A DNA stretch of 5,310 nt, taken from positions 1-5,310 of the forward strand of contig QNDG01000155.1 in NCBI GenBank assembly GCA_003645915.1, written 5' to 3'. This document shows, piece after piece, positions 1-5,310 of the stretch (the stretch's first letter is position 1; every line of letters starts with the position of its first letter). The notes beneath the pieces are model-generated. The model was not told the origin of the DNA, did not search any database, and saw only the letters and a program-made list of their open reading frames with translations. Source of the stretch: Candidatus Zhuqueibacterota bacterium. GTDB taxonomy: Bacteria > Zhuqueibacterota > QNDG01. The position numbers were made by a program, and so were the translations under genes.

Positions 1-1401
1 TGCAAAAGGCATAAACTCTGTTCTTTTTAATTTATGATTAAGCCAGTCATTCACTGTAGGATCCGTAGCCTGATACAGAATTGATCTGTTTCCTAAGGCT
101 CTTGGGCCGTACTCCATTCTTCCGTTAAATCTTGCCACTACTTTACCTTGTGCAAGCAGCTCTCCGATTTTTTCTTCGATGTTGTCATAGAACTTGTATG
201 GATTTTTTGATTTCTTAAGGCTCTCTTCAATTTCTTTTTGCGTATATTCAGGGCCCAGATATACATCTTTTATTTTTCTTTTTTCTATCTCTATGCCCTG
301 TTCCGGATTTTCGTTGTAAAATGACCACAATGCGGCTCCTGCGCTCAAGCCTCCGTCTCCCATTGACGGGAAAATGAATACCGAAGAAACACCGTCTAAT
401 TCAGCCACTCTCTGGTTTACTTTCACATTTGCAAACACTCCTCCGGCCATTCTTACATCAATATGGTCATTATCTTTTAGTTCAAGATTCACATAATGCT
501 CAACAAATCTTGCCACATACTTTTCAGTAATATCCTGCACTCCTGCTGCAATGTCCTCTCTTGTAAAATCTTTTAACAAACCATCCATTGCTTTAACCAG
601 TTTAGGATAATTGCTCCTGTGCGGATATGCATGATGCAGCACCTTTTTTGCCAGCTTATACCTGAACTCATGTCCGTCCATATCAAAGAACTTCTCATAT
701 ATCTCTCTGGTCTTTTCAGGATCTCCGTATGCTGCCAGACCTGTTATTTTACCTTCATGCCTGTTTGGTTTGAAACCCAGCATCCACGTTATTAAATTAT
801 AGAATAAGCCAATACTGTGAAAACTCGGAACCTTTGCCATCAGGTCAAGCTTTCCTTCCCGACCCCGGAAAATTGTTCCGGCAAGGCCGTCCCCCTGTCC
901 GTCAAGGGTTACTACCAGCGCATTTTTACTGCCGCCTGTATAGTATGCAGAAGCAGCATGAGCAGTGTGATGATTTACCAGATCAATCGGCTTATCAGCT
1001 AAGTCGTACTTTTTCAATAACTTCTTTAGCTTTAAAATCCTCCTCTGGTTAAAATAATAAGCATAAAATAAAAAATATCTGTCCCACCTTATGGATTTGC
1101 TGAACATTGAATGTAAAATCCACTTTGGCTCTTTCTCCTTTAAAAACAAATCTTTAAGAACATATTTCTGCAACTGAGCCGGGTGCTCAATTGCTATTGA
1201 TATTCTGTCAATGTTGCTACTGTCAGAACCGGTCATTTCCAGTACTTTTTCCAGACTGCGCCACGGAGGGCCGTCTGTACTGTTTCCGTTATGAAATTTA
1301 ATTCTTGACAGTCTCTCTTCTTCTATTGCTGCAATAATTCTGCCATCTTCAACTACTGCACTGCTGCAGTTGTGATCATCATAAATACCTAAAATTCTCA
1401 A
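1..1401 (-). CDS. Carbamoyltransferase, NodU/CmcH/TobZ family (3' end cut by window edge)
   Basis: Predicted cytosolic enzyme that moves a carbamoyl group from carbamoyl phosphate, through carbamoyl-AMP, to a hydroxyl of a sugar or sugar-containing product. The visible 467 residues begin with the Kae1-like domain: DDHNCSSA (8-15), EEERLSRIK (27-35), HHTAHAASA (144-152), TLDGQGDGLAG (165-175), GKITGLAAYGD (217-227), MAGGVFANVKVN (318-329) and GDGG (348-351). His144 and His148 have the HxxxH spacing of the TobZ metal ligands, and Asp349 may be the third. The YrdC-like C-terminal domain has begun, with GRMEYGPRALGNRS (427-440). Members usually have about 550-650 residues, so the C-terminus is missing. 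The start is TTG: an in-frame TAA lies two codons upstream (1405-1407), AGGAG sits 7 nt before it, and the next in-frame ATG would remove the DxHN motif. It follows the O-antigen-ligase-type gene by 37 bp. The family is certain; the acceptor is unknown, but context suggests a surface-glycan sugar. Confidence 0.95.
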   Translation of the reverse strand, partial: MRILGIYDDHNCSSAVVEDGRIIAAIEEERLSRIKFHNGNSTDGPPWRSLEKVLEMTGSDSSNIDRISIAIEHPAQLQKYVLKDLFLKEKEPKWILHSMFSKSIRWDRYFLFYAYYFNQRRILKLKKLLKKYDLADKPIDLVNHHTAHAASAYYTGGSKNALVVTLDGQGDGLAGTIFRGREGKLDLMAKVPSFHSIGLFYNLITWMLGFKPNRHEGKITGLAAYGDPEKTREIYEKFFDMDGHEFRYKLAKKVLHHAYPHRSNYPKLVKAMDGLLKDFTREDIAAGVQDITEKYVARFVEHYVNLELKDNDHIDVRMAGGVFANVKVNQRVAELDGVSSVFIFPSMGDGGLSAGAALWSFYNENPEQGIEIEKRKIKDVYLGPEYTQKEIEESLKKSKNPYKFYDNIEEKIGELLAQGKVVARFNGRMEYGPRALGNRSILYQATDPTVNDWLNHKLKRTEFMPFA

Positions 1402-1408
1402 GTCTTAA

Positions 1409-1415
1409 CTCCTTT
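1409..1415 (-). promoter_or_regulatory. Ribosome binding site of the carbamoyltransferase
   Basis: The minus strand reads AAAGGAG here, a strong Shine-Dalgarno match 7 nt before the TTG codon at 1399-1401. It decides the start, because no in-frame ATG lies between the upstream stop (TAA, 1405-1407) and the first conserved motif. Confidence 0.8.
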
Positions 1416-1438
1416 ACTATCTTTTATCCACATAAAAA

Positions 1439-2803
1439 TTATTTTCCTTTTATATAATCTCCGTTCTTTTTAAGCATTTTATACTTTAACAACTGATTGT
1501 CCTGAAGTTTCTTTGCCGACATAATAATTGCCGTAGAAAGTCCCAGTTGATACAGAATCTGATATGCATGAATATCCGGACTGAAAGTAAAAACAATCAT
1601 TATTGCAAAGATTCCACCCAAAGCACCCAATACAGAATTTAAAATAAATGCATTATTGATCTTGTGTCTTATGCTTTGGATTCCCCCTGCAAACACAGAA
1701 ATAAAAAACCAAATCAGAAATAAAGCCCCGGTAATTCCCAATTCCGCAGCTATTAAAAGATAAGAGTTATGAACCATAAATGCATACACTCGTGCGAGAT
1801 AATGGGACTTTTCACTATTTGTCATATAATCCCATGATACAAGTTCATAATGTCCCAGGCCAACTCCGAAAACAGGATGAGCTTTAATCATTCTCTCGGC
1901 AATACGAAACTGCGGGAACCTGACCTCATAGGAAGAGTCTCTCTGGGATCCGAACTGGCTTAATATCTTATCTCCGTATCTTAACGTAAATACTGTAAAG
2001 AAAACCAAAATAATAGGGAATGCCCATTTAATCTGACTTTTAAATCTTCTGTTAAATAAACTGAATAAAAACAGCAGACCTATTGTCACACCAAAAGCAA
2101 TCCACGGAGCTCTTCCATAAGTAGTAAAAAATGCGATTATTCCTAAAACAAGGGCTCCACCTGTAAGAAAGTACATCTTTTTTCTTGGTGCTCTGTAATA
2201 TACAAACATTCTGAATGCAATAGGCAGAACCATTGCAAGATAATTTGCATAAAAGCTGGTCACAAAAAATGTTCCCATTGTACGCCATCTGATTCTGAAT
2301 GTAGGTCTTTCTCCGAGGAACCATATACCGAGAGCTCCGAATCTCCACTGATAAATTCCTATTAAACTCTCTACAATAATGCCTGTAAGAACTGCATAAA
2401 TCAATATTTTAAAATCTTTCAGAGAACGCACATTATTTACAATCGCAATTACGACAAGGTAAATTCTTAAATACTTTGACAGTTCTGCAAAAACCCATCC
2501 CTGTCTTATAACAAAAAAAGATGAAATAACCCCCGCAAGAAAAAACAACATGAGAGGGAGTGTTACAGGATTTACAGTCCATTTAACTTTTCTGTTTGAT
2601 ACAATTCCGGTAAACAAAAGGCCTATAATTGGAAGATCCGCAAGCATAAGTCCTGTAAAATGATAAAAAATCCATCCTGATGAAAAGATATAAAGAAATC
2701 CTGCAAGAAACAGAAAATATCTTCTCCTGTTTTTAACAAAAAGAGGAACTATACTGAAAAAAACAACTGAAATAAGAATAAATATTAACTTGGATGTATT
2801 CAT
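1439..2803 (-). CDS. O-antigen ligase/polymerase-type membrane protein (Wzy_C family)
   Basis: A 454-residue polytopic inner-membrane protein with about 11-12 hydrophobic segments and a short basic cytoplasmic tail (about 430-454). Family members transfer an undecaprenyl-diphosphate-linked glycan to an acceptor (WaaL-type ligase) or join repeat units (Wzy-type polymerase) on the periplasmic face. Support comes from TTYGRAPWIAF (227-237), where Arg231 fits the conserved Wzy_C arginine. A long predicted periplasmic loop (about 275-345) carries KAHPVFGVGLGHYE (307-320) and ends in VHNSYL (344-349), followed by AAELGITGALFL. His345 fits the essential histidine of WaaL-like proteins. The ATG overlaps the stop of the upstream glycosyltransferase as ATGA. 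No good Shine-Dalgarno sequence precedes it, so translational coupling is likely. The length is normal and the gene looks intact. Ligase and polymerase cannot be told apart from sequence alone. No TPR or other extra domain is present. Confidence 0.9.
   Translation of the reverse strand: MNTSKLIFILISVVFFSIVPLFVKNRRRYFLFLAGFLYIFSSGWIFYHFTGLMLADLPIIGLLFTGIVSNRKVKWTVNPVTLPLMLFFLAGVISSFFVIRQGWVFAELSKYLRIYLVVIAIVNNVRSLKDFKILIYAVLTGIIVESLIGIYQWRFGALGIWFLGERPTFRIRWRTMGTFFVTSFYANYLAMVLPIAFRMFVYYRAPRKKMYFLTGGALVLGIIAFFTTYGRAPWIAFGVTIGLLFLFSLFNRRFKSQIKWAFPIILVFFTVFTLRYGDKILSQFGSQRDSSYEVRFPQFRIAERMIKAHPVFGVGLGHYELVSWDYMTNSEKSHYLARVYAFMVHNSYLLIAAELGITGALFLIWFFISVFAGGIQSIRHKINNAFILNSVLGALGGIFAIMIVFTFSPDIHAYQILYQLGLSTAIIMSAKKLQDNQLLKYKMLKKNGDYIKGK
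2800..2803 (-). other. ATGA stop-start overlap between the glycosyltransferase and ligase genes
   Basis: The TGA stop of the GT-C glycosyltransferase (2800-2802) and the ATG of the O-antigen-ligase-type gene (2801-2803) share bases. With no clear ribosome binding site upstream, this suggests reinitiation and coupled production of the two membrane proteins. Confidence 0.85.
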
Positions 2804-4062
2804 CTGTTATCCGTACTGTTCTTTATGTTAATCAGACTAAAAATCCCGTAAGCTGCAAGAATAACAAAAAACGGATAAAGAGGTATTCTGTATCTTGGTA
2901 CAACAATTGTCATTGAATGAACCAAGCCTGAGTATAAAATTACAGAATATACAACAATCAACTTCTTTTTGTTTTTAATTGCATAAAAAACTCCTGTAAT
3001 TGTAAACAATAAAAGAAAAGCATAACTTGCTGCGAGAACTATCAAAACCTTAAAATCAGACGCTCTTGGCTGCCCTCTCGGAACACTTTTATAAAATTTA
3101 AAGAAAAATTGAAAAAACTTTTTCCCCGATATGGATACATAGGTAACAGGATCCTGCACTATTCTTTCAATTGCTTTACCAAAAAGTTTGTTATCCCTTT
3201 CTATAAGCGTATCAAAATTCCCTGCTTCCTTATTAGCCTGATTACGGGTTTCTGAATACATGTATTCACCCTTTTTCTCAACATTACTACCCACCCATAA
3301 ACCAGCTCTGACACCTCTTGCAATGGGTATAAACTCATGGAACTGTATATAATTTCTGATTATCCAGGGCGTTATAACAGCGTAACAAACCAGTGCCATG
3401 ATTGCAATCTTTTTAATAAGATGTCTGTATCCCTTAAAAATTATTGTCAAAAACATAATAAACACAGGAAACAGTATTAAAATATGTCTGGTAAGAAGTG
3501 CCAGCCCAAGGAAGAAACCGCTCATTATCCACGGCAGAAACCCGAATTCCTGCTTAAATCCTTTTATTAAGAAATGAAAGGCAATCATGCTGAAAAACAG
3601 ATACAGAGTTTCTGTGTATAAATAAGCTGATATTACAATTAAATCCGGATAAACCGCCAGAATCCCGGCTGCAATCAACCCCGTTTCTTTATTAAACAAT
3701 GTTTTCCCCATTAAAAAAATCATCGGAATAATTGAGACTCCAAGAAAAGCCTGGATTATTTTTACAATAACGGAGTTAATACCAAATACTGAAAATACTC
3801 CTGCCAGAAAAACAGGGTATAAAGGCGGTGCAAAAGCCGACGGTTTTCTGATGTACTCACAAAAACCCCGTCCCTGAAGCAGATGGATTGCGACTTTTTT
3901 ATACTTAAAAGAATCCATTAGCCTGCCTTCACCTATATCAGGAAAAAGAAAAACAAAACCTATTCTTAACACTAACCCGATAATTACAACAATTAAAATT
4001 GTTTTTGATGTATTAAGATTTTTCAAGAACTGTCCTGTTTTCTCTGAAATTTTTTTTATCAT
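2800..4062 (-). CDS. GT-C membrane glycosyltransferase (GT39/ArnT-like, PMT_2 type)
   Basis: A 420-residue integral membrane protein of the GT-C fold. Such enzymes use a polyprenyl-phosphate sugar donor and act on the outer face of the cytoplasmic membrane, on lipid A, glycans or proteins. The N-terminal membrane segment (about 20-40) is followed by a loop with acidic residues Asp42, Glu45 and Asp50, where the catalytic acid of the family lies. Next comes the family pattern LLQGRGF (61-67) and APPLYPVFLAG (78-88). Later hydrophobic segments include LYTETLYLFF (148-157), ALLTRH (188-193) and TPWIIRNY (231-238). A soluble stretch (about 239-335) precedes the last membrane segments, with VPRYRIPLYPFF (388-399). 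The ATG has GGAG 8 nt upstream. It follows the sulfotransferase by 35 bp and overlaps the next gene by 4 bp. The broad family is clear; donor sugar and acceptor are not. Members with this architecture are often annotated only as GT39 or hypothetical membrane proteins. Confidence 0.87.
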   Translation of the reverse strand: MIKKISEKTGQFLKNLNTSKTILIVVIIGLVLRIGFVFLFPDIGEGRLMDSFKYKKVAIHLLQGRGFCEYIRKPSAFAPPLYPVFLAGVFSVFGINSVIVKIIQAFLGVSIIPMIFLMGKTLFNKETGLIAAGILAVYPDLIVISAYLYTETLYLFFSMIAFHFLIKGFKQEFGFLPWIMSGFFLGLALLTRHILILFPVFIMFLTIIFKGYRHLIKKIAIMALVCYAVITPWIIRNYIQFHEFIPIARGVRAGLWVGSNVEKKGEYMYSETRNQANKEAGNFDTLIERDNKLFGKAIERIVQDPVTYVSISGKKFFQFFFKFYKSVPRGQPRASDFKVLIVLAASYAFLLLFTITGVFYAIKNKKKLIVVYSVILYSGLVHSMTIVVPRYRIPLYPFFVILAAYGIFSLINIKNSTDNR

Positions 4063-4070
4063 TAAAAGTA

Positions 4071-4074
4071 CTCC
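4071..4074 (-). promoter_or_regulatory. Ribosome binding site of the GT-C glycosyltransferase
   Basis: The minus strand reads GGAG 8 nt before the ATG at 4060-4062. It lies in the 35-bp gap after the sulfotransferase stop. The gap shows no hairpin or convincing promoter. Confidence 0.7.
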
Positions 4075-4097
4075 GTAACTTCTTGTTCCAATTTATA

Positions 4098-5012
4098 TTA
4101 TTTCATATTAACGTCGGATTTATACCAGATCATAAGGTTTCTGCCAATGAGTCCTTCCAGTTTCTTTATATCCGGAAGATATCTTTTCATAAGTTCTTCT
4201 TTTAAATTTTTATCCAAAACAGGCCTTGACTGCTTTTTAGTATTTAGCCAGTACAAAGATTTTAATGGTTTATAAATCGTTTGTTTAAGCCCTATTGGCA
4301 GGCTGTCAAACCCTTTTTTAATAAATCCCGGCGGATTTGCCAGAATCTTTTGCACTTTTTTAAACCTTGCAACTTGTGATGCATTATATACCTTAAATTC
4401 CGGCGTAAATCCGGGATTAACACCGATAAATTTAAAAATATCCCTGCATATATGCTCCGGATTTTTTACCGCTTCTTCAAAAATATATACTTTTACTTTG
4501 TCTTCTCCGAAAAGCTCAAAATATCTCTTTACCTGCGCAAAATAAAGGCCATTCTTAAAATACTGGTAAAATGTATAGTGAACCGGACACTCTGATCTGA
4601 ATTTTTCCGATGTATCCCGCTGATTTTCTGCTTCCAAAACTCCTTGAAAATCCAGATTATCATATCCCAGTTGATACATCTGCCACCATGCAGAATATGC
4701 TCTGTTAACAGGATTTCGGAGAAAAATTATAATCCGTACATCAGGAATCAGATTTTTAATTTTAAAAGGAGCTTCAGGATCCGCAAGATAAGTAACAGAA
4801 GCTTCTCCTATTGCTTTTTCATTTTTTACACCGTCAAATAATTTCTCATACTCCTCATCATTCTCTGCGAGTTTTGGATGAGGAGCATTGCTGAAATAAT
4901 GAGGTTCCTTGCAAAAGGGGACATACACCTCAGGATGTTGAGCAAGATATTCAAAAAACGAAGTTGTTCCTGCTTTTGCTGCTCCTACAATAAGGAAATT
5001 AGGTAATGCCAT
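4098..5012 (-). CDS. PAPS-dependent sulfotransferase (carbohydrate sulfotransferase type)
   Basis: Transfers a sulfuryl group from 3'-phosphoadenosine 5'-phosphosulfate to, most likely, a sugar hydroxyl or amine. The 304-residue protein has no signal peptide or membrane segment and should be cytosolic. The 5'-phosphosulfate loop is VGAAKAGTTSFFEYL (9-23) with Lys13, followed by KEPHYFS (35-41). The 3'-phosphate site is FLRNPVNRAYSAWWQ (97-111) with Arg99 and Ser107, as in heparan-sulfate N-sulfotransferase-like enzymes. Further family features are NGLYFAQVKRYFELFG (154-169), IFEE (177-180) and a C-terminal YLPDIKKLEGLIGR (278-291). The length is normal for a complete single-domain enzyme. I chose the ATG at 5012 because GGAAGG lies 8 nt upstream and the core fold begins at once (ALPNFLIVG). 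A TTG at 5055-5057 would add 15 basic residues and enlarge the overlap with the upstream gene from 14 to 59 bp. The acceptor is unknown; the neighbours point to a surface glycan. Confidence 0.93.
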   Translation of the reverse strand: MALPNFLIVGAAKAGTTSFFEYLAQHPEVYVPFCKEPHYFSNAPHPKLAENDEEYEKLFDGVKNEKAIGEASVTYLADPEAPFKIKNLIPDVRIIIFLRNPVNRAYSAWWQMYQLGYDNLDFQGVLEAENQRDTSEKFRSECPVHYTFYQYFKNGLYFAQVKRYFELFGEDKVKVYIFEEAVKNPEHICRDIFKFIGVNPGFTPEFKVYNASQVARFKKVQKILANPPGFIKKGFDSLPIGLKQTIYKPLKSLYWLNTKKQSRPVLDKNLKEELMKRYLPDIKKLEGLIGRNLMIWYKSDVNMK

Positions 5013-5310
5013 TCTGCTGACCTTCCGAATCTTTCTTTTTAATAAAACCAAGTTCAATAATTAATATTAATCCGCCCAGTAAACTCATAAGCAGCGTTGA
5101 TATAGACTGCGTAAGCCCGAGAGACAATGACTCTGCTTTCTGATATCCCAGTTTTGTAAGAAGCGCAACAAATCCTATCTCTCTCAGGCCGAATCCGTTA
5201 AATGAGACCGGAACCATTAGCACCAGCCTCAGGATTGACATTAAAGCAACAACTTCAACTAAGGACAGGCTTAATCCTAAGCTTGTACCGAGAAACTTAA
5301 CAGAAATAAA
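4999..5310 (-). CDS. Flippase-like integral membrane protein (LPG_synthase_TM/UPF0104 family), C-terminal fragment
   Basis: The reading frame is open to the right edge of the window, so only the last 103 residues are seen; the start lies beyond position 5310. The family signature VPVSFNGFGLREIGF (33-47) matches the P-[IV]-S-x-[NG]-G-x-G-x-R-E pattern of the MprF-like lysylphosphatidylglycerol synthase transmembrane (flippase-like) family. A loop LGYQKAESLSLGLTQS (54-69) and a final membrane helix (about 70-90) follow, then a short polar tail beginning KKKDSE. Such proteins have about 300-350 residues and 7-8 membrane segments, and are common in glycan and glycolipid loci of bacteria and archaea. 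Their role there is poorly defined: lipid or lipid-linked sugar translocation is proposed. The Met at 5239-5241 lies within the hydrophobic region before the motif and is unlikely to be the true start. The stop overlaps the sulfotransferase start by 14 bp. Confidence 0.88.
   Translation of the reverse strand, partial: FISVKFLGTSLGLSLSLVEVVALMSILRLVLMVPVSFNGFGLREIGFVALLTKLGYQKAESLSLGLTQSISTLLMSLLGGLILIIELGFIKKKDSEGQQNGIT
5021..5026 (-). promoter_or_regulatory. Ribosome binding site that sets the sulfotransferase start
   Basis: The minus strand reads GGAAGG 8 nt before the ATG at 5010-5012, inside the 3' end of the flippase-like gene. It favours this ATG over the upstream in-frame TTG at 5055-5057, which is preceded by an AT-rich run with only a distant GGCGG. 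Confidence 0.6.

Larger units (their letters stand above)
1..5310 (-). other. Glycan assembly and decoration operon (part)
   Basis: Five genes lie in one direction with junctions of -14, +35, -4 and +37 bp and no visible terminator hairpin or promoter between them. All belong to families used in surface polysaccharide or glycolipid synthesis: flippase-like protein, sulfotransferase, GT-C glycosyltransferase, O-antigen ligase/polymerase, carbamoyltransferase. The operon extends past both edges: the first gene has no start here and the last no stop. Sugar-nucleotide synthesis genes, cytoplasmic glycosyltransferases and a Wzx-type or ABC exporter are not in the window and may lie nearby. Confidence 0.8.

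Noticed and set aside
817..1052. Two overlapping plus-strand reading frames (817-1002 and 834-1052)
   Set aside because: Both lie antisense to the most conserved part of the carbamoyltransferase (HHTAH and DGQGDG region). Their translations show no recognisable domain, and no good ribosome binding site supports them.
1..1401. Possible Kae1/TsaD (tRNA threonylcarbamoyladenosine) or [NiFe]-hydrogenase HypF protein instead of a sugar carbamoyltransferase
   Set aside because: The DxHN start, the order of HHxxH, DGxGDG, GLAAYG and AGGVFANVK motifs, and the GRMEYGPRALGNRS motif in the C-terminal domain are specific to the NodU/CmcH/TobZ family; HypF acylphosphatase and zinc-finger domains are absent.
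1402..1438. Possible terminator between the ligase and carbamoyltransferase genes
   Set aside because: I found no inverted repeat able to form a stable stem followed by a T-run on the transcribed strand; the gap is better explained by the ribosome binding site.
2052..2348. 98-codon minus-strand reading frame
   Set aside because: It lies entirely inside the O-antigen-ligase-type gene in another frame, and the translation looks like an out-of-frame shadow without domain features.
2690..2712. Similar CCTGCAAGAAA-type strings at about 2535, 2700 and 3804 as a dispersed repeat
   Set aside because: Each encodes a similar Phe-Leu-Ala-Gly membrane-helix motif on the minus strand, so the likeness follows from protein composition rather than a DNA repeat.
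4063..4097. AT-rich gap before the GT-C gene as a possible internal promoter
   Set aside because: A TATAAA-like stretch is present on the minus strand but there is no matching -35 element at suitable spacing, and such strings are expected in AT-rich DNA.
4644..4841. 65-codon plus-strand reading frame
   Set aside because: It is antisense to the 3'-phosphate-binding region of the sulfotransferase, with no domain and no supporting start signal.

Overview
The window is one uninterrupted run of five genes, all on the minus strand, for building and decorating a cell-surface or exported glycan. In transcription order, from high to low coordinates, they are: the C-terminal end of a flippase-like integral membrane protein (LPG_synthase_TM/UPF0104 type, cut by the right edge); a complete PAPS-dependent sulfotransferase; a complete GT-C membrane glycosyltransferase (GT39/ArnT-like, PMT_2 type); a complete O-antigen ligase/polymerase-type membrane protein (Wzy_C type); and most of a NodU/CmcH/TobZ-type carbamoyltransferase, cut by the left edge inside its C-terminal domain.

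The genes are tightly packed: a 14-bp overlap, a 35-bp gap, a 4-bp ATGA overlap and a 37-bp gap. I see no terminator-like hairpin or convincing promoter between them, so they probably share one transcript whose promoter lies beyond position 5310. No gap exceeds 300 bases. I found no RNA gene, mobile element, CRISPR array or significant repeat, and nothing convincing is encoded on the plus strand.

A working model, which is inference: sugars are built on a lipid carrier; the soluble sulfotransferase and carbamoyltransferase add sulfate and carbamoyl groups in the cytoplasm; the flippase-like protein may help move or anchor lipid-linked material; the GT-C enzyme adds a sugar from a polyprenyl-phosphate donor on the outer face of the inner membrane; and the Wzy_C protein ligates or polymerises the glycan there. 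The product would be a sulfated and carbamoylated O-antigen, capsule, exopolysaccharide or glycolipid. The sugars cannot be named from these genes.

The host is a prokaryote with AT-rich DNA (about 35-40% G+C by eye) that uses GGAG/AGGAG-type ribosome binding sites. A Gram-negative bacterium, perhaps an environmental lineage, fits best because of the O-antigen-ligase-type gene. Archaea also carry loci with flippase-like, GT-C and sulfotransferase genes and are not excluded. The protein families are all known; the combination is the interesting part. I do not see a clearly new biological system.
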